From positions 310,001-374,000 of the forward strand of contig JBFWVZ010000002.1 of the NCBI GenBank assembly GCA_050246475.1: a DNA stretch of 64,000 bases. Reading direction: 5' to 3'. Each line of letters begins with the position of its first letter. Within the stretch, counting starts at the first letter, position 1. Below are positions 51,599-59,234 of the stretch, piece after piece. The notes beneath the pieces were generated by a model. That model was given only the letters and a program-made list of their open reading frames with translations. It searched no databases and was not told the DNA's origin. This DNA comes from CADEEL01 sp050246475. GTDB taxonomy: Bacteria > Pseudomonadota > Alphaproteobacteria > Caulobacterales > Aquidulcibacteraceae. The translations under genes and the position numbers were made by a program.

Positions 51599-53140
51599 CT
51601 ACGCCGCGCTCTCCTGCGCGTCGGGCCCGCGCGCGCGCACGGCCGCAAGGCGGTTGAGCGCGGCCACATAGGCTTTCGCGGAAGCGACAAGCGTATCGGC
51701 GTCCGCCGCGCGCGCCGCGGCAGCGCGGCCGCTTTCCGAGAGGCGCACGCTCACTTCGGCTTGCGCGTCCGTACCGGCGGTGACGGCGTGCACTTGATAA
51801 AGCTCAAGCACCGCGTCGTGCGGCAGTGCGGCCTTGATCGCGTTGAAGACGGCGTCCACCGGGCCATTGCCGCGCGCGGTGCGCCACACTTCCTTTCCTT
51901 CCACAAGGAGATCGATTTCCGCCGTTTGGGGCCCGTCAGTGCCGGCGACGACGCGCAGGCGCTTCACTTGAATCTTGTCCGCGCCGTGCGTGAGCGCATC
52001 ATCGATCAGCGCGATCAAGTCTTCGTCGAATACATGGCGCTTGCGGTCAGCCAATTCCTTGAAGCGCGTGAAGGCGTCGATCAGCTCGTTGTCCGAGAGT
52101 TCATAGCCCAGCTCCTTGAGCTTCGCTTTGAACGCATGCTTGCCAGAGAGCTTGCCCATCACGAGATGCGTCTGCCCCTGCCCGACATCTTCGGGGCGGA
52201 TGATCTCATAGGTCTGCGCGTGCTTGAGCATGCCATCCTGATGGATGCCGCTCTCGTGTGAGAACGCGTTCTTACCGACGATCGCCTTGTTATACTGCAC
52301 GGGAAAGCCGGTGATCCGGCTCACCATGTGCGAAAGCCGCGTGAGGTTTGTCGCTTCGATTTGCGTCTCATAGGGCAGCGCATCGCCGCGCACCTTGAGC
52401 GCCATGACGATCTCTTCGAGCGCCGCGTTTCCGGCGCGCTCGCCGAGGCCGTTCACCGCGCACTCAACCTGACGCGCGCCGTTCTGCACGGCGGCAACGG
52501 AGTTCGCGACCGCGAGGCCCAGATCGTTGTGGCAATGCGCGGAAAAGATGACTTTGTCCGCGCCAGGGACACTCTCGATCAGGTCCTTGAAGAGCGCGCC
52601 GTACTCCTCCGGGAAGGAGTAACCGACAGTATCGGGGATGTTGATCGTCGTGGCGCCGGCGCGGATGGCGATTTCGCAGGCGCGCTTCAGGTAATCGCGT
52701 TCGGTGCGCGTGGCGTCCTCCGCGCTCCATTCGACGTCGTCGGTGAAGTTGCGCGCCAGGCGCACGCTGCCTTCGATGGCGTCCAGCACTTGCTCGGGCG
52801 CCATCTGGAGCTTGTGCTTCATGTGAATGGGCGACGTGGAGATGAAAGTGTGGATGCGCGAACGCTTGGCGCCCTTCACGGCCTCGGCGCAGCGCTCGAT
52901 ATCCTTGGCGCCCGCGCGCGAGAGGCCGCATACGATCGATTCCTCGACGACGCCCGCGACCGCGCGCACCGCCTCGAAATCGCCGTTCGACGAGATTGGA
53001 AACCCCGCTTCGATGACATCGACGCCCATCGCGTCGAGCGCGGCGGCGATTTCGAGCTTGTCGTCGAGCGTCATGGACGCGCCGGGGCTCTGCTCCCCGT
53101 CGCGCATGGTGGTGTCGAAGATGCGTACGTGCGCGGGCAT
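51599..53140 (-). CDS. leuA: 2-Isopropylmalate synthase
   Basis: A 513-aa HMGL-type synthase, the usual length for the bacterial LeuA1 form. N-terminal RIFDTTMRDGEQSPGASM carries the metal-binding DT and RDGEQ; SAHCHNDLGLAVANS contains the HxH metal pair; the C-terminal domain (about 390-513) is the leucine-binding regulatory domain. It makes 2-isopropylmalate from 2-ketoisovalerate and acetyl-CoA in leucine synthesis. A leucine-rich leader peptide and hairpins upstream suggest attenuation. Ends 16 bases from the convergent 118-aa gene. Confidence 0.95.
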   Translation of the reverse strand: MPAHVRIFDTTMRDGEQSPGASMTLDDKLEIAAALDAMGVDVIEAGFPISSNGDFEAVRAVAGVVEESIVCGLSRAGAKDIERCAEAVKGAKRSRIHTFISTSPIHMKHKLQMAPEQVLDAIEGSVRLARNFTDDVEWSAEDATRTERDYLKRACEIAIRAGATTINIPDTVGYSFPEEYGALFKDLIESVPGADKVIFSAHCHNDLGLAVANSVAAVQNGARQVECAVNGLGERAGNAALEEIVMALKVRGDALPYETQIEATNLTRLSHMVSRITGFPVQYNKAIVGKNAFSHESGIHQDGMLKHAQTYEIIRPEDVGQGQTHLVMGKLSGKHAFKAKLKELGYELSDNELIDAFTRFKELADRKRHVFDEDLIALIDDALTHGADKIQVKRLRVVAGTDGPQTAEIDLLVEGKEVWRTARGNGPVDAVFNAIKAALPHDAVLELYQVHAVTAGTDAQAEVSVRLSESGRAAAARAADADTLVASAKAYVAALNRLAAVRARGPDAQESAA

Positions 53141-53151
53141 TGGCGCCCTCC

Positions 53152-53182
53152 AAAAAGACTGACTGTGTTCGAGCTTTCAGTC
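53152..53182 (-). promoter_or_regulatory. Attenuator-type terminator hairpin before leuA
   Basis: Reading the minus strand, GACTGA pairs with TCAGTC (53177-53182 with 53157-53162, 14-base loop) and five T follow immediately at 53156-53152, just before the GGAGG ribosome site of leuA. This is a terminator placed in the leader. A second hairpin, GACGGC/GCCGTC at 53194-53210, overlaps the leader-peptide stop, and could compete. Confidence 0.6.
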
Positions 53183-53208
53183 CCCCAAGGCGGGACGGCG
53201 CAAAGCCG

Positions 53209-53280
53209 TCAGCGCGCCCGGGGGCGGCTAAGCAGCCTGAGAAGCGGCGTTCCCAAAAGGGTGGCGACGCGGAAGATCAT
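53209..53280 (-). CDS. leuA leader peptide (23 aa, leucine-rich)
   Basis: ATG to TGA, 24 codons, on the same strand and 68 bases before leuA. It has six leucines among 23 residues in two groups (TLLG, then PLLRLLS), with Leu codons CTT, TTG, CTT, CTC, CTG, CTT. Ribosome stalling at these codons when leucyl-tRNA is low would change the hairpins downstream. A TATAAA word lies just before the ATG, 17 bases after TTGCGC, so the transcript may start almost at the ATG. Confidence 0.65.
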   Translation of the reverse strand: MIFRVATLLGTPLLRLLSRPRAR

Positions 53281-53333
53281 GCCCCGTTTATAGGGACGAG
53301 CCCGCAATCGCGCAATAATATTCCAGGAAAGAT

Positions 53334-54095
53334 TCAAGACTGCCCGTTTTCAGGGCCGTTTTCCCGTCTCACCCAGCGCCGGACAATCACAACGGTCGCA
53401 AACCAGATGAAGATGGCCGCCGCGCCCATCAGAGCCGCCGAGCCGAGCCGCCCCTCCAGTGCGTCCATGATCCCATCGCCAGCGAAGGCGATGATCGCGG
53501 TCTTCGGCAGAACGCCGAGCGAGAGCCCGAGGATGAAGGGTGCGAAACGCACGCCCGCGGCGCCCATCGTCATGTTGACGACGATGAAGGGCGCGGACGG
53601 CACGAAGCGGATGATGAAGCTGGCCAGAAAGCCGTTCTTGCCCATGAATCGCGTGAAGCGCCCGCCCGTCGCGCCGGAATAGCGCTTCAGCAATCCCGCG
53701 CCGCCGAACTTGCCCACCCAATAGGTCACCGCGCCGGAGACGATGGTTGCGATCCAAGCGTTCCAGAAACCGACTTCGGGACCGAAAGCGACGACGCATG
53801 CCGCGATGAGCACGAATTGCGGCGCGCCGATGAAGGCCGCGATCGTAAATATGAGGATCGCGGCCGGCAGGCCCCAGTGCGCGCGCTCGGCGCCGCCGAG
53901 CCAGCGATGCACGAAACTCTCGATTTCATCGCCAAAATAGAGCCGCCCGACAACGAGCATGACGGCGACGACGACGAACATCGCGAGCGTGACGAAAAAC
54001 GCGCGCCACGCGCGCGCGTCCATGTTGTTCACGAAATCCGCAATCGCGGCCAAGCCGCGCGGATTAGGTTCGTGCGAAGGCCCTTCCTCACTCAT
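53334..54095 (-). CDS. TVP38/TMEM64-family membrane protein (VTT domain)
   Basis: A 253-aa protein with about six hydrophobic segments and the VTT/SNARE-associated (DedA-like) domain: AAFIGAPQFVLIAACVVAFGPEVGFWNA and FVPSAPFIVVNMTMGAAGVRFAPFILG, with FIIRFVPSAPF as the re-entrant Arg motif. Related proteins move or scramble lipids or polyprenyl carriers. Start overlaps the MerR gene by 8 bases, so it is cotranscribed with the regulator. Confidence 0.88.
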   Translation of the reverse strand: MSEEGPSHEPNPRGLAAIADFVNNMDARAWRAFFVTLAMFVVVAVMLVVGRLYFGDEIESFVHRWLGGAERAHWGLPAAILIFTIAAFIGAPQFVLIAACVVAFGPEVGFWNAWIATIVSGAVTYWVGKFGGAGLLKRYSGATGGRFTRFMGKNGFLASFIIRFVPSAPFIVVNMTMGAAGVRFAPFILGLSLGVLPKTAIIAFAGDGIMDALEGRLGSAALMGAAAIFIWFATVVIVRRWVRRENGPENGQS

Positions 54096-54495
54096 GCGGG
54101 GCGAGCGCCTCGATGATCCTGCACTCCGCGACGGACGCGCCGGAGCGGCATTGCCCGACCACGTCCTTCAACTCCCGGCGCAGCGCTTTGAGGTCGGCGA
54201 TCTTGCGGTCGATCTCATCAAGATGCGCCGAGGCTATCTCATCGACCTCCCCGCAGGGGCGGCCCGCATCGTCCGAGAGCGCCAGCAGTTTGTCGATCTG
54301 TTCGAGGTGGAAGCCCAAATCCCGCGCGCGGCGGATGAATGACAGGCGGTTCAGATGCGCCTCGGTGTAGGCGCGGTAGTTCCCGGCGGTCCGGGCGGGC
54401 GCGGGAAGGATGCCGATGCGTTCGTAATAGCGGATGGTCTCCACCTTAGTGGCGGTCGCGCGGGCGAGATCACCTATCGAGAGCGCTTTTCGCAT
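54088..54495 (-). CDS. MerR-family metal-responsive regulator
   Basis: A 135-aa MerR regulator. The N-terminal winged helix is SIGDLARATATKVETIRYYERIGILPAPAR, followed by the coiled-coil dimer region, and three cysteines in the C-terminal metal site: Cys81 (GRPCGEVDE), Cys115 (VGQCRSG) and Cys123 (VAECRII). Cys spacing resembles cadmium/lead/mercury sensors (MerR/PbrR/CadR group). It is divergent from a cation-diffusion transporter gene, with an operator between them. Confidence 0.88.
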   Translation of the reverse strand: MRKALSIGDLARATATKVETIRYYERIGILPAPARTAGNYRAYTEAHLNRLSFIRRARDLGFHLEQIDKLLALSDDAGRPCGEVDEIASAHLDEIDRKIADLKALRRELKDVVGQCRSGASVAECRIIEALAPHE

Positions 54496-54498
54496 GGG

Positions 54499-54529
54499 TT
54501 GACCCTGTAGCGGCTACAGACCCTAGATG
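54499..54529 (+). promoter_or_regulatory. MerR-type 19-bp spacer promoter/operator
   Basis: TTGACC (54499-54504) and TAGATG (54524-54529) are separated by 19 bases, longer than usual, as in MerR-activated promoters. Between them lies the perfect palindrome CTGTAG-CGG-CTACAG (54505-54519). It faces the cation-transporter gene, whose ATG follows at 54559. The regulator gene is divergent from it. Confidence 0.75.
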
Positions 54530-54558
54530 GGAAGCCAGGAGCTGGATTCGACCCACAC

Positions 54559-55206
54559 ATGGCCTGCGCGCACGATCACAACCACGGCCACGATCACCAC
54601 GGCGGAGACATGAACTCCCCCGCATGGCGGCGCGCGCTCTGGATCGCGCTCTTCGCGAACGCGGCCATGTTCGGCGTGGAGATTTTCGCGGGCGTGGCGG
54701 CGGGCTCGGCGGCGCTCCTGGCGGATGCGCTCGACTTCTTCGGCGACACCGCCACCTACGCGATCACCCTCCTCGTCGCCGGCATGGCGCTTGTCTGGCG
54801 TGCGCGCGCGGCGCTGGCGAAGGGCCTCTCAATCCTGATCTTCGGTGTTGTCGTGATCGCGGCGGCCGTCGCGCGCGCCGCTTCGGGCGCAGCGCCTGAA
54901 GCAATGACGATGAGCGTCATCGCGATCATCGCCTTCGCCGTGAATCTGAGCGTCGCCTTCTTGCTTTATCGCTTCCGCACAGGTGACGCGAACATGCGCT
55001 CCGTCTGGATTTGCACGCGCAACGACGTGATCGGCAATGCAGCGGTGTTTGCAGCGGCGCTAGGGGTTTTCGGCACCGGCACGGCCTGGCCCGACATTCT
55101 CGTCGCGCTCATCATGGCGGGTTTGGGCATTTCAGGTGGGGCGACGATCATCCGCGCCGCGCTTGGCGAGCTCAAGCAGGCGCGGGGTGAGCCGCGCGCG
55201 GCGTGA
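54559..55206 (+). CDS. Cation diffusion facilitator (CDF) family transporter
   Basis: A 215-aa protein with six hydrophobic segments and a His-rich N-terminus (HDHNHGHDHHGG). CDF motifs: GVAAGSAALLADALDFFGDT contains the metal-binding Asp residues of helix 2, and TRNDVIGNAAVFAAALG those of helix 5. It lacks the usual cytoplasmic C-terminal domain, so it is short. It would export Zn, Cd or related ions under the MerR regulator. It overlaps the convergent GIY-YIG gene by 35 bases. Confidence 0.88.
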   Translation: MACAHDHNHGHDHHGGDMNSPAWRRALWIALFANAAMFGVEIFAGVAAGSAALLADALDFFGDTATYAITLLVAGMALVWRARAALAKGLSILIFGVVVIAAAVARAASGAAPEAMTMSVIAIIAFAVNLSVAFLLYRFRTGDANMRSVWICTRNDVIGNAAVFAAALGVFGTGTAWPDILVALIMAGLGISGGATIIRAALGELKQARGEPRAA

Positions 55207-55573
55207 CGTGCTTGTGCGGCTTGCCGGGCTCGGGAATCTCGACGTCGTTCATGCGCGGCATGAGGCCGTGAATGAGATCTTCCTCGATGCGCCGCCGCTC
55301 GAACTCATCGAGCACGGGGCCGAAAAAGTGCCGCTCGGTGGCGCCGTAGAACCAATAGGCGCGGCCCCATTTTTCGTGGCCGAGCAAACGCTGGCGCGTG
55401 TTGACCGCCTTGCCGACATAGAGCGGCTCAAGGAAGAAGACGAAGCGGCGGCGCACGAACATGTAGATGCCGCCCTCTTCGTTGTGCGGGAGGCCCTTCT
55501 TCGTGAGCGTGATCTTGAAGCGGTAGCGCGTTCCGCTTTCGCCCTTCCAAGTGTGCCAGCCGAATAAAAACAT
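55172..55573 (-). CDS. GIY-YIG-like domain protein
   Basis: A 133-aa protein with the GIY-YIG nuclease-like pattern: GGIYMFVRRRFVFFLEPLYVGKA (GIY then YVG), NTRQRLLGHEKW, then FERRRIEEDLIHGLMPRMND in place of the catalytic Glu helix. Length is short of a full nuclease with partner domains. Activity is uncertain. The Met at 55571-55573 is preferred to 55588 because GGAG lies six bases upstream of it. 3' end overlaps the CDF gene. Confidence 0.72.
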   Translation of the reverse strand: MFLFGWHTWKGESGTRYRFKITLTKKGLPHNEEGGIYMFVRRRFVFFLEPLYVGKAVNTRQRLLGHEKWGRAYWFYGATERHFFGPVLDEFERRRIEEDLIHGLMPRMNDVEIPEPGKPHKHVTPRAAHPAPA

Positions 55574-55676
55574 CTGAGTCTCCGTCATTTGGAGGCTCGG
55601 GCGGCGATCGTAAACGAGGCGTTAATTTCGCTGCGCGCGACTTGGCGCGGGTCGCGAAGCGTTGCACGTTTCGCCC

Positions 55677-56624
55677 ATGTCCCAACCCGCCCGAGAGGCG
55701 CCGCCTGGCGTGCCGCCGGTCTCCAAGACGCTGCCGCGCGCAGCGTTCGCGCGGGCTTTGGGAGAGAGCTTCGCGCGCTTCGGCTTCGCGATCGTCTCCG
55801 ATCATGGGCTCGATGACACCGTAATCGCGCGCGCAAATGCGCGCACGCGGGAGTTCTTCGCGCTGCCGGAACGAGTAAAGCGCGCCTATCATATCGAGGG
55901 CGGCGCGGGACAACGGGGCTATGTGCCGTTCGGAATCGAGGCGGCGAAAGGCGCAGCGCTCGTCGATCTCAAGGAATTCTGGCACGTCGGGCGCGAGCTT
56001 CCCGCGGGGCATCGCTACACAGCGGACATGCCGGCCAATCTATGGCCAGCGGAGATTCCCGATTTCCGCATGGATGTGTATGCGTTGTTCGAAGCGCTCG
56101 ACTCGCTGGGTCGCGACGTTTTGGGTGCGATCGCGCTCTATCTCGACCTGCCGGAGAGCTTCTTCGACGCCAGCGTCCGAGACGGCAATTCCATCTTGCG
56201 CCTGCTGCACTATCCTCCGATGTCCGCGAGCGCGGCGGGCATGCGCGCCGAGGCACATGAGGACATCAATACGATCACGCTGCTCTTGGGCGCCGAGGAA
56301 GCGGGTCTCGAATTGCTCGATCGCGACGGGCGTTGGCTGGCGATCAATCCGCCGGACGGCGCCGTCGTGATCAATATTGGCGACATGCTGCAGCGGCAGA
56401 CCAACCACCGTCTGCCCTCAACGACGCACCGCGTCGTCAATCCATCGCGCGAACGCGCGCACCTGCCGCGCTACTCGATCCCGTTCTTCTTGCACTTCGC
56501 GCCGGACTATTCGATCGAAACGCTGCCTTCCTGCGTGACGCCCGACAATCCGAACCGCTATCCTGCGCCCATCACCGCACAGGACTATTTGATGGAGCGC
56601 CTGCGCGAGATCAGGCTCGCCTGA
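55677..56624 (+). CDS. Isopenicillin-N-synthase-like 2-oxoglutarate/Fe(II) oxygenase
   Basis: A 315-aa oxygenase. Iron ligands are the HED of EAHEDINTITLLL and the His of STTHRVVNP; RYSIPFF supplies the 2-oxoglutarate-binding Arg-x-Ser. The N-terminal half matches IPNS-type plant/bacterial dioxygenases (SDHGLDDTVIARANA). It hydroxylates or desaturates a small molecule; no substrate is suggested by neighbours. The ATG at 55677 is preferred to the TTG at 55662. Confidence 0.9.
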   Translation: MSQPAREAPPGVPPVSKTLPRAAFARALGESFARFGFAIVSDHGLDDTVIARANARTREFFALPERVKRAYHIEGGAGQRGYVPFGIEAAKGAALVDLKEFWHVGRELPAGHRYTADMPANLWPAEIPDFRMDVYALFEALDSLGRDVLGAIALYLDLPESFFDASVRDGNSILRLLHYPPMSASAAGMRAEAHEDINTITLLLGAEEAGLELLDRDGRWLAINPPDGAVVINIGDMLQRQTNHRLPSTTHRVVNPSRERAHLPRYSIPFFLHFAPDYSIETLPSCVTPDNPNRYPAPITAQDYLMERLREIRLA

Positions 56625-56704
56625 TCGCCCAAATAAGAGGCGCCCGGACGATTTCCGCCGCGAACGCATAGACGCTCGCGCGCGCACGCGCGTAAGCGCG
56701 ATGC

Positions 56705-57184
56705 GTGACGACGATTCTGGAGCTGTGCGCCGATGCGCCGGTCGCGGCCTTTGCCGCGGGCGAAACCCTGCTCGGCGAAGGCCAATCGACGGGCCGGCTC
56801 TATGTGCTGATCGACGGCGTCGTCGAGGTGCTCAAAGGCGATTTCCAGATCAATGTCGTCGCCGATCCCGGCGCGATCTTCGGCGACATGTCCGCGCTTC
56901 TCTCCATTCCGCATATGGCGACGGTGCGCGCCATGACGCTCTGCCGCGCGCATGCCATCGAGAACGGCGACACGTTCTTGAAGGAGCACAAAGAGATCGC
57001 TTACCAGCTCTCAAAGCTGCTGGCGCAGCGGCTGCATGGCGTCACCTCCTATCTCGTCGATCTGAAAGCACAGTTCGAGGACCGCAACGATCATTTCGGC
57101 ATGGTCGATGAGATTCTGGAATCGCTCGTGCACGATCAAAGCGGCGCATTCACGCCCGGGTCGGACCGGGAGCCGGACTACTGA
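56705..57184 (+). CDS. Cyclic-nucleotide-binding domain protein
   Basis: A 159-aa protein with an N-terminal cNMP-binding fold (FAAGETLLGEGQSTGRLYVLIDGVVEVLKG, then PGAIFGDMSALL) but with the phosphate-binding cassette altered: the usual GExA(L)xxxxxR becomes GDMSALLSIPHMATVRA. There is no DNA-binding helix, so it is a stand-alone sensor or binding module. GTG start at 56705. It overlaps the convergent metallophosphoesterase gene by 35 bases. Confidence 0.8.
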   Translation: MTTILELCADAPVAAFAAGETLLGEGQSTGRLYVLIDGVVEVLKGDFQINVVADPGAIFGDMSALLSIPHMATVRAMTLCRAHAIENGDTFLKEHKEIAYQLSKLLAQRLHGVTSYLVDLKAQFEDRNDHFGMVDEILESLVHDQSGAFTPGSDREPDY

Positions 57185-57950
57185 ATGTGAGCCACGCCGG
57201 CGCGGCAAGAATTTCCTCGCGCGAAAGGGGCTCGCCAAGACGCACGCGTTCGGCGCCGGCCAATGAGAACCAGGCCGCTTCATTCGCTTGCGTGTCGATT
57301 GCGATGTGCGTGGGTGCCGGGCCGATCTGGCGGCCGCAATTGAACACCCATGTATCGCCGATCTTGTCGGCCCACGAGCCGCCCGTTTTGAACGGCGCTT
57401 CGTGGATGTGGCCTGTGAGCACGATGTCTGGTTTGTAGCGCGCGATCCAGTCCGTCAGCGATTGATCGCCCCACGATCGCTTGCCGTTCCACGCCGTGGG
57501 CGAGCCTTCAGGCGGCGCGTGATAGACCCAGATCCAACGCGCCTTCTTCTTGGCGGCGTCGCGCGCGAGTTGCGCAGCGAGCGCTTCCTTCGCGATCGGG
57601 CCATCCCACCAGGGACAAATCGTGACGAGCGTATCGCCGAAGCGCGCGCTGTCCCCGTCCGTTGGAATGCCGAGCAGGCGCACACGCTTCATCCATGAAG
57701 CAATCTTCTCGCCGGCGGCGTCGCGCCGGTCGAGATCGTGATTGCCGGAGGAGACGATTACTTTGGTCTTCGCCGCGAGCGTGCGCAGGTAGCGCAATAT
57801 CACCACGATCTGCGCGGGCCCGGCCACATGACCGGCAATGTCGAGATGATCGCCGGCGACGACGACGCAATCGAAATCGTGCGCGACCGACACCGCCCAA
57901 TCGAATTGCTTCAGTGCGTAGTGAAGATCGGAAATCAGCAGCAGCTTCAA
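57150..57950 (-). CDS. Calcineurin-type metallophosphoesterase
   Basis: A 266-aa protein with the full motif set for two-metal phosphoesterases: ISDLHYAL, VVAGDHLD, VSSGNHDL, VYHAPPEG and LTGHIHEAP. It would cleave phosphate esters such as cyclic nucleotides; being next to a cNMP-binding gene is suggestive. The start is TTG at 57948-57950, directly before MKLLLISDLH; no ATG fits. An upstream extension lacks family match. Confidence 0.85.
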   Translation of the reverse strand: MKLLLISDLHYALKQFDWAVSVAHDFDCVVVAGDHLDIAGHVAGPAQIVVILRYLRTLAAKTKVIVSSGNHDLDRRDAAGEKIASWMKRVRLLGIPTDGDSARFGDTLVTICPWWDGPIAKEALAAQLARDAAKKKARWIWVYHAPPEGSPTAWNGKRSWGDQSLTDWIARYKPDIVLTGHIHEAPFKTGGSWADKIGDTWVFNCGRQIGPAPTHIAIDTQANEAAWFSLAGAERVRLGEPLSREEILAAPAWLTFSSPAPGPTRA

Positions 57951-58157
57951 AACGCGACCGCCCTCCCCCGCGATCTTTTGTTGGCCGCATCCTGACGAAG
58001 CGGCGCCGCGCGGGGAAGGCGGCTCGACGCCCTTTTCGTGCGGGCGCCTAGCGATTGAGCAACAGCGTGTGACGTCGGTCGCATGCGCAATGCGGACGGC
58101 GCGCCAATCTCTTTCGTGCGGGAGGGGGCCGTCTCCGAACGCAAAGGAGACTGACCT

Positions 58158-58637
58158 ATGACCCGCAAACTCAACACCACCCTCGCGCTCAGCGTTTCGG
58201 CGATGGCCGCTTCGTTCGCTTTCTTCGCCGCGCCCGCGCACGCGACCAATGGACAAGAAGCGATCGACGCCTGCAACCGGCACCCGACCTGCTTCGTTCA
58301 AGAAGACGATTCCGGCGGCATCCTGATCAATGTCGATGATAGCTGGGTGTTTTGCTACGATCGTGAGACCGATTGCGTGGTCGTCGTGCGCGAGACGGGG
58401 CCCGCGCGCCCGCTCGCCGAAACGCTGCGTCCCGACGTCGTGGCCGGCGCCGATGCGGGCAACCCGCCCGCGCGCCCGACACATGACATCGTCAATCCCA
58501 GCGAAACAGATGGCGATCAAACGGGCGTGACCGAGTATCAATACACGCCCGGCGCGTTGAATGGCGCGAACGCCAGCTACACCAACCGGGGCATTCGTCC
58601 TCGCACGCCGCGTCGCCCCGCTGCACGCGCGCAATAG
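58158..58637 (+). CDS. Exported protein, unknown
   Basis: A 159-aa protein with a signal peptide (cleavage after AHA, about residue 29). Mature part has four cysteines in ACNRHPTCF and FCYDRETDC, likely two disulfides, then a long low-complexity Pro/Arg-rich tail. Family not recognised. GGAG-type site (AAGGAGACTGACCT) lies upstream. A GC-rich hairpin follows the stop. Confidence 0.72.
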   Translation: MTRKLNTTLALSVSAMAASFAFFAAPAHATNGQEAIDACNRHPTCFVQEDDSGGILINVDDSWVFCYDRETDCVVVVRETGPARPLAETLRPDVVAGADAGNPPARPTHDIVNPSETDGDQTGVTEYQYTPGALNGANASYTNRGIRPRTPRRPAARAQ

Positions 58638-58643
58638 TATCTG

Positions 58644-58676
58644 GCCGGCGCGCCTGTCGGGCGCGCCGGCTTCGCC
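58644..58676 (+). terminator. GC-rich hairpin, probable terminator
   Basis: A perfect 11-bp stem, GCCGGCGCGCC and GGCGCGCCGGC with a TGTCG loop, follows the exported-protein gene by seven bases. The tail is TTCGCC rather than a T-run, so termination efficiency is uncertain. It lies between two convergent genes. Confidence 0.5.
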
Positions 58677-58700
58677 GCGAGGCGCTTCGTTTCCATTGGA

Positions 58701-59234
58701 CTATAGGCGGAGCTGGAAGGTCCGGTTGATCAAGGCGGCTGCTTCGGCGGCAGGTGTACCCACGGTATCGATCACCATATCGGGCGACGGCATCGCGGCC
58801 TCGCACGCTGCAAATTGTTCATGCAGCTCTCGCAACAACGAGACATCGCGCAATTTCCCGAAGCGTGCGCGGTCCGAATTGGCGATGCGGGCTTCCTGCG
58901 CCGCGAGCGGCGCTGTGAGGTAAACGAAAATGATCCGCCCGCCCGCTCCCTGCACCAGCGCCGCGGCGCGCTCGGGGAAGTCCGCGGAAACGCTCGGCTC
59001 AGGCTGGAATGTGAAGATGAGAGAGCGTCCCTCCTCGCAGGCGGCGCGAAGCGTCTCCATCCAGAACGCTTCCCGCAACCGAACGAAGGTTGGACTGCCG
59101 AACGGAAAGACCGCGCCCACCGCGTCCACAATCAGGTGGTTGTGGAAGAGCGCGCAACCGGTTTGCTCCGCGAGAATCTTGCCGATCGTGTGTTTTCCCG
59201 CCGCGGGAGGGCCGTAGAGAAAAACAACGTTCAT
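58701..59234 (-). CDS. P-loop small-molecule kinase-like protein
   Basis: A 177-aa protein with a Walker A loop GPPAAGKHTIGK (near residue 8) and shikimate-kinase-like or zeta-toxin-like length. The downstream part has FHNHLIVDAV, an Arg-rich SDRARFGKLRDVSL lid region and a C-terminal helix. It would phosphorylate a small molecule using ATP. The ATG at 59232-59234 overlaps the upstream SDR stop by one base (TGATG), so it is coupled to the SDR. Confidence 0.78.
   Translation of the reverse strand: MNVVFLYGPPAAGKHTIGKILAEQTGCALFHNHLIVDAVGAVFPFGSPTFVRLREAFWMETLRAACEEGRSLIFTFQPEPSVSADFPERAAALVQGAGGRIIFVYLTAPLAAQEARIANSDRARFGKLRDVSLLRELHEQFAACEAAMPSPDMVIDTVGTPAAEAAALINRTFQLRL

Noticed and set aside
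55662..55676. TTG start five codons upstream for the 2OG oxygenase
   Set aside because: The ATG at 55677 is closer to the family start and the extra residues have no support.
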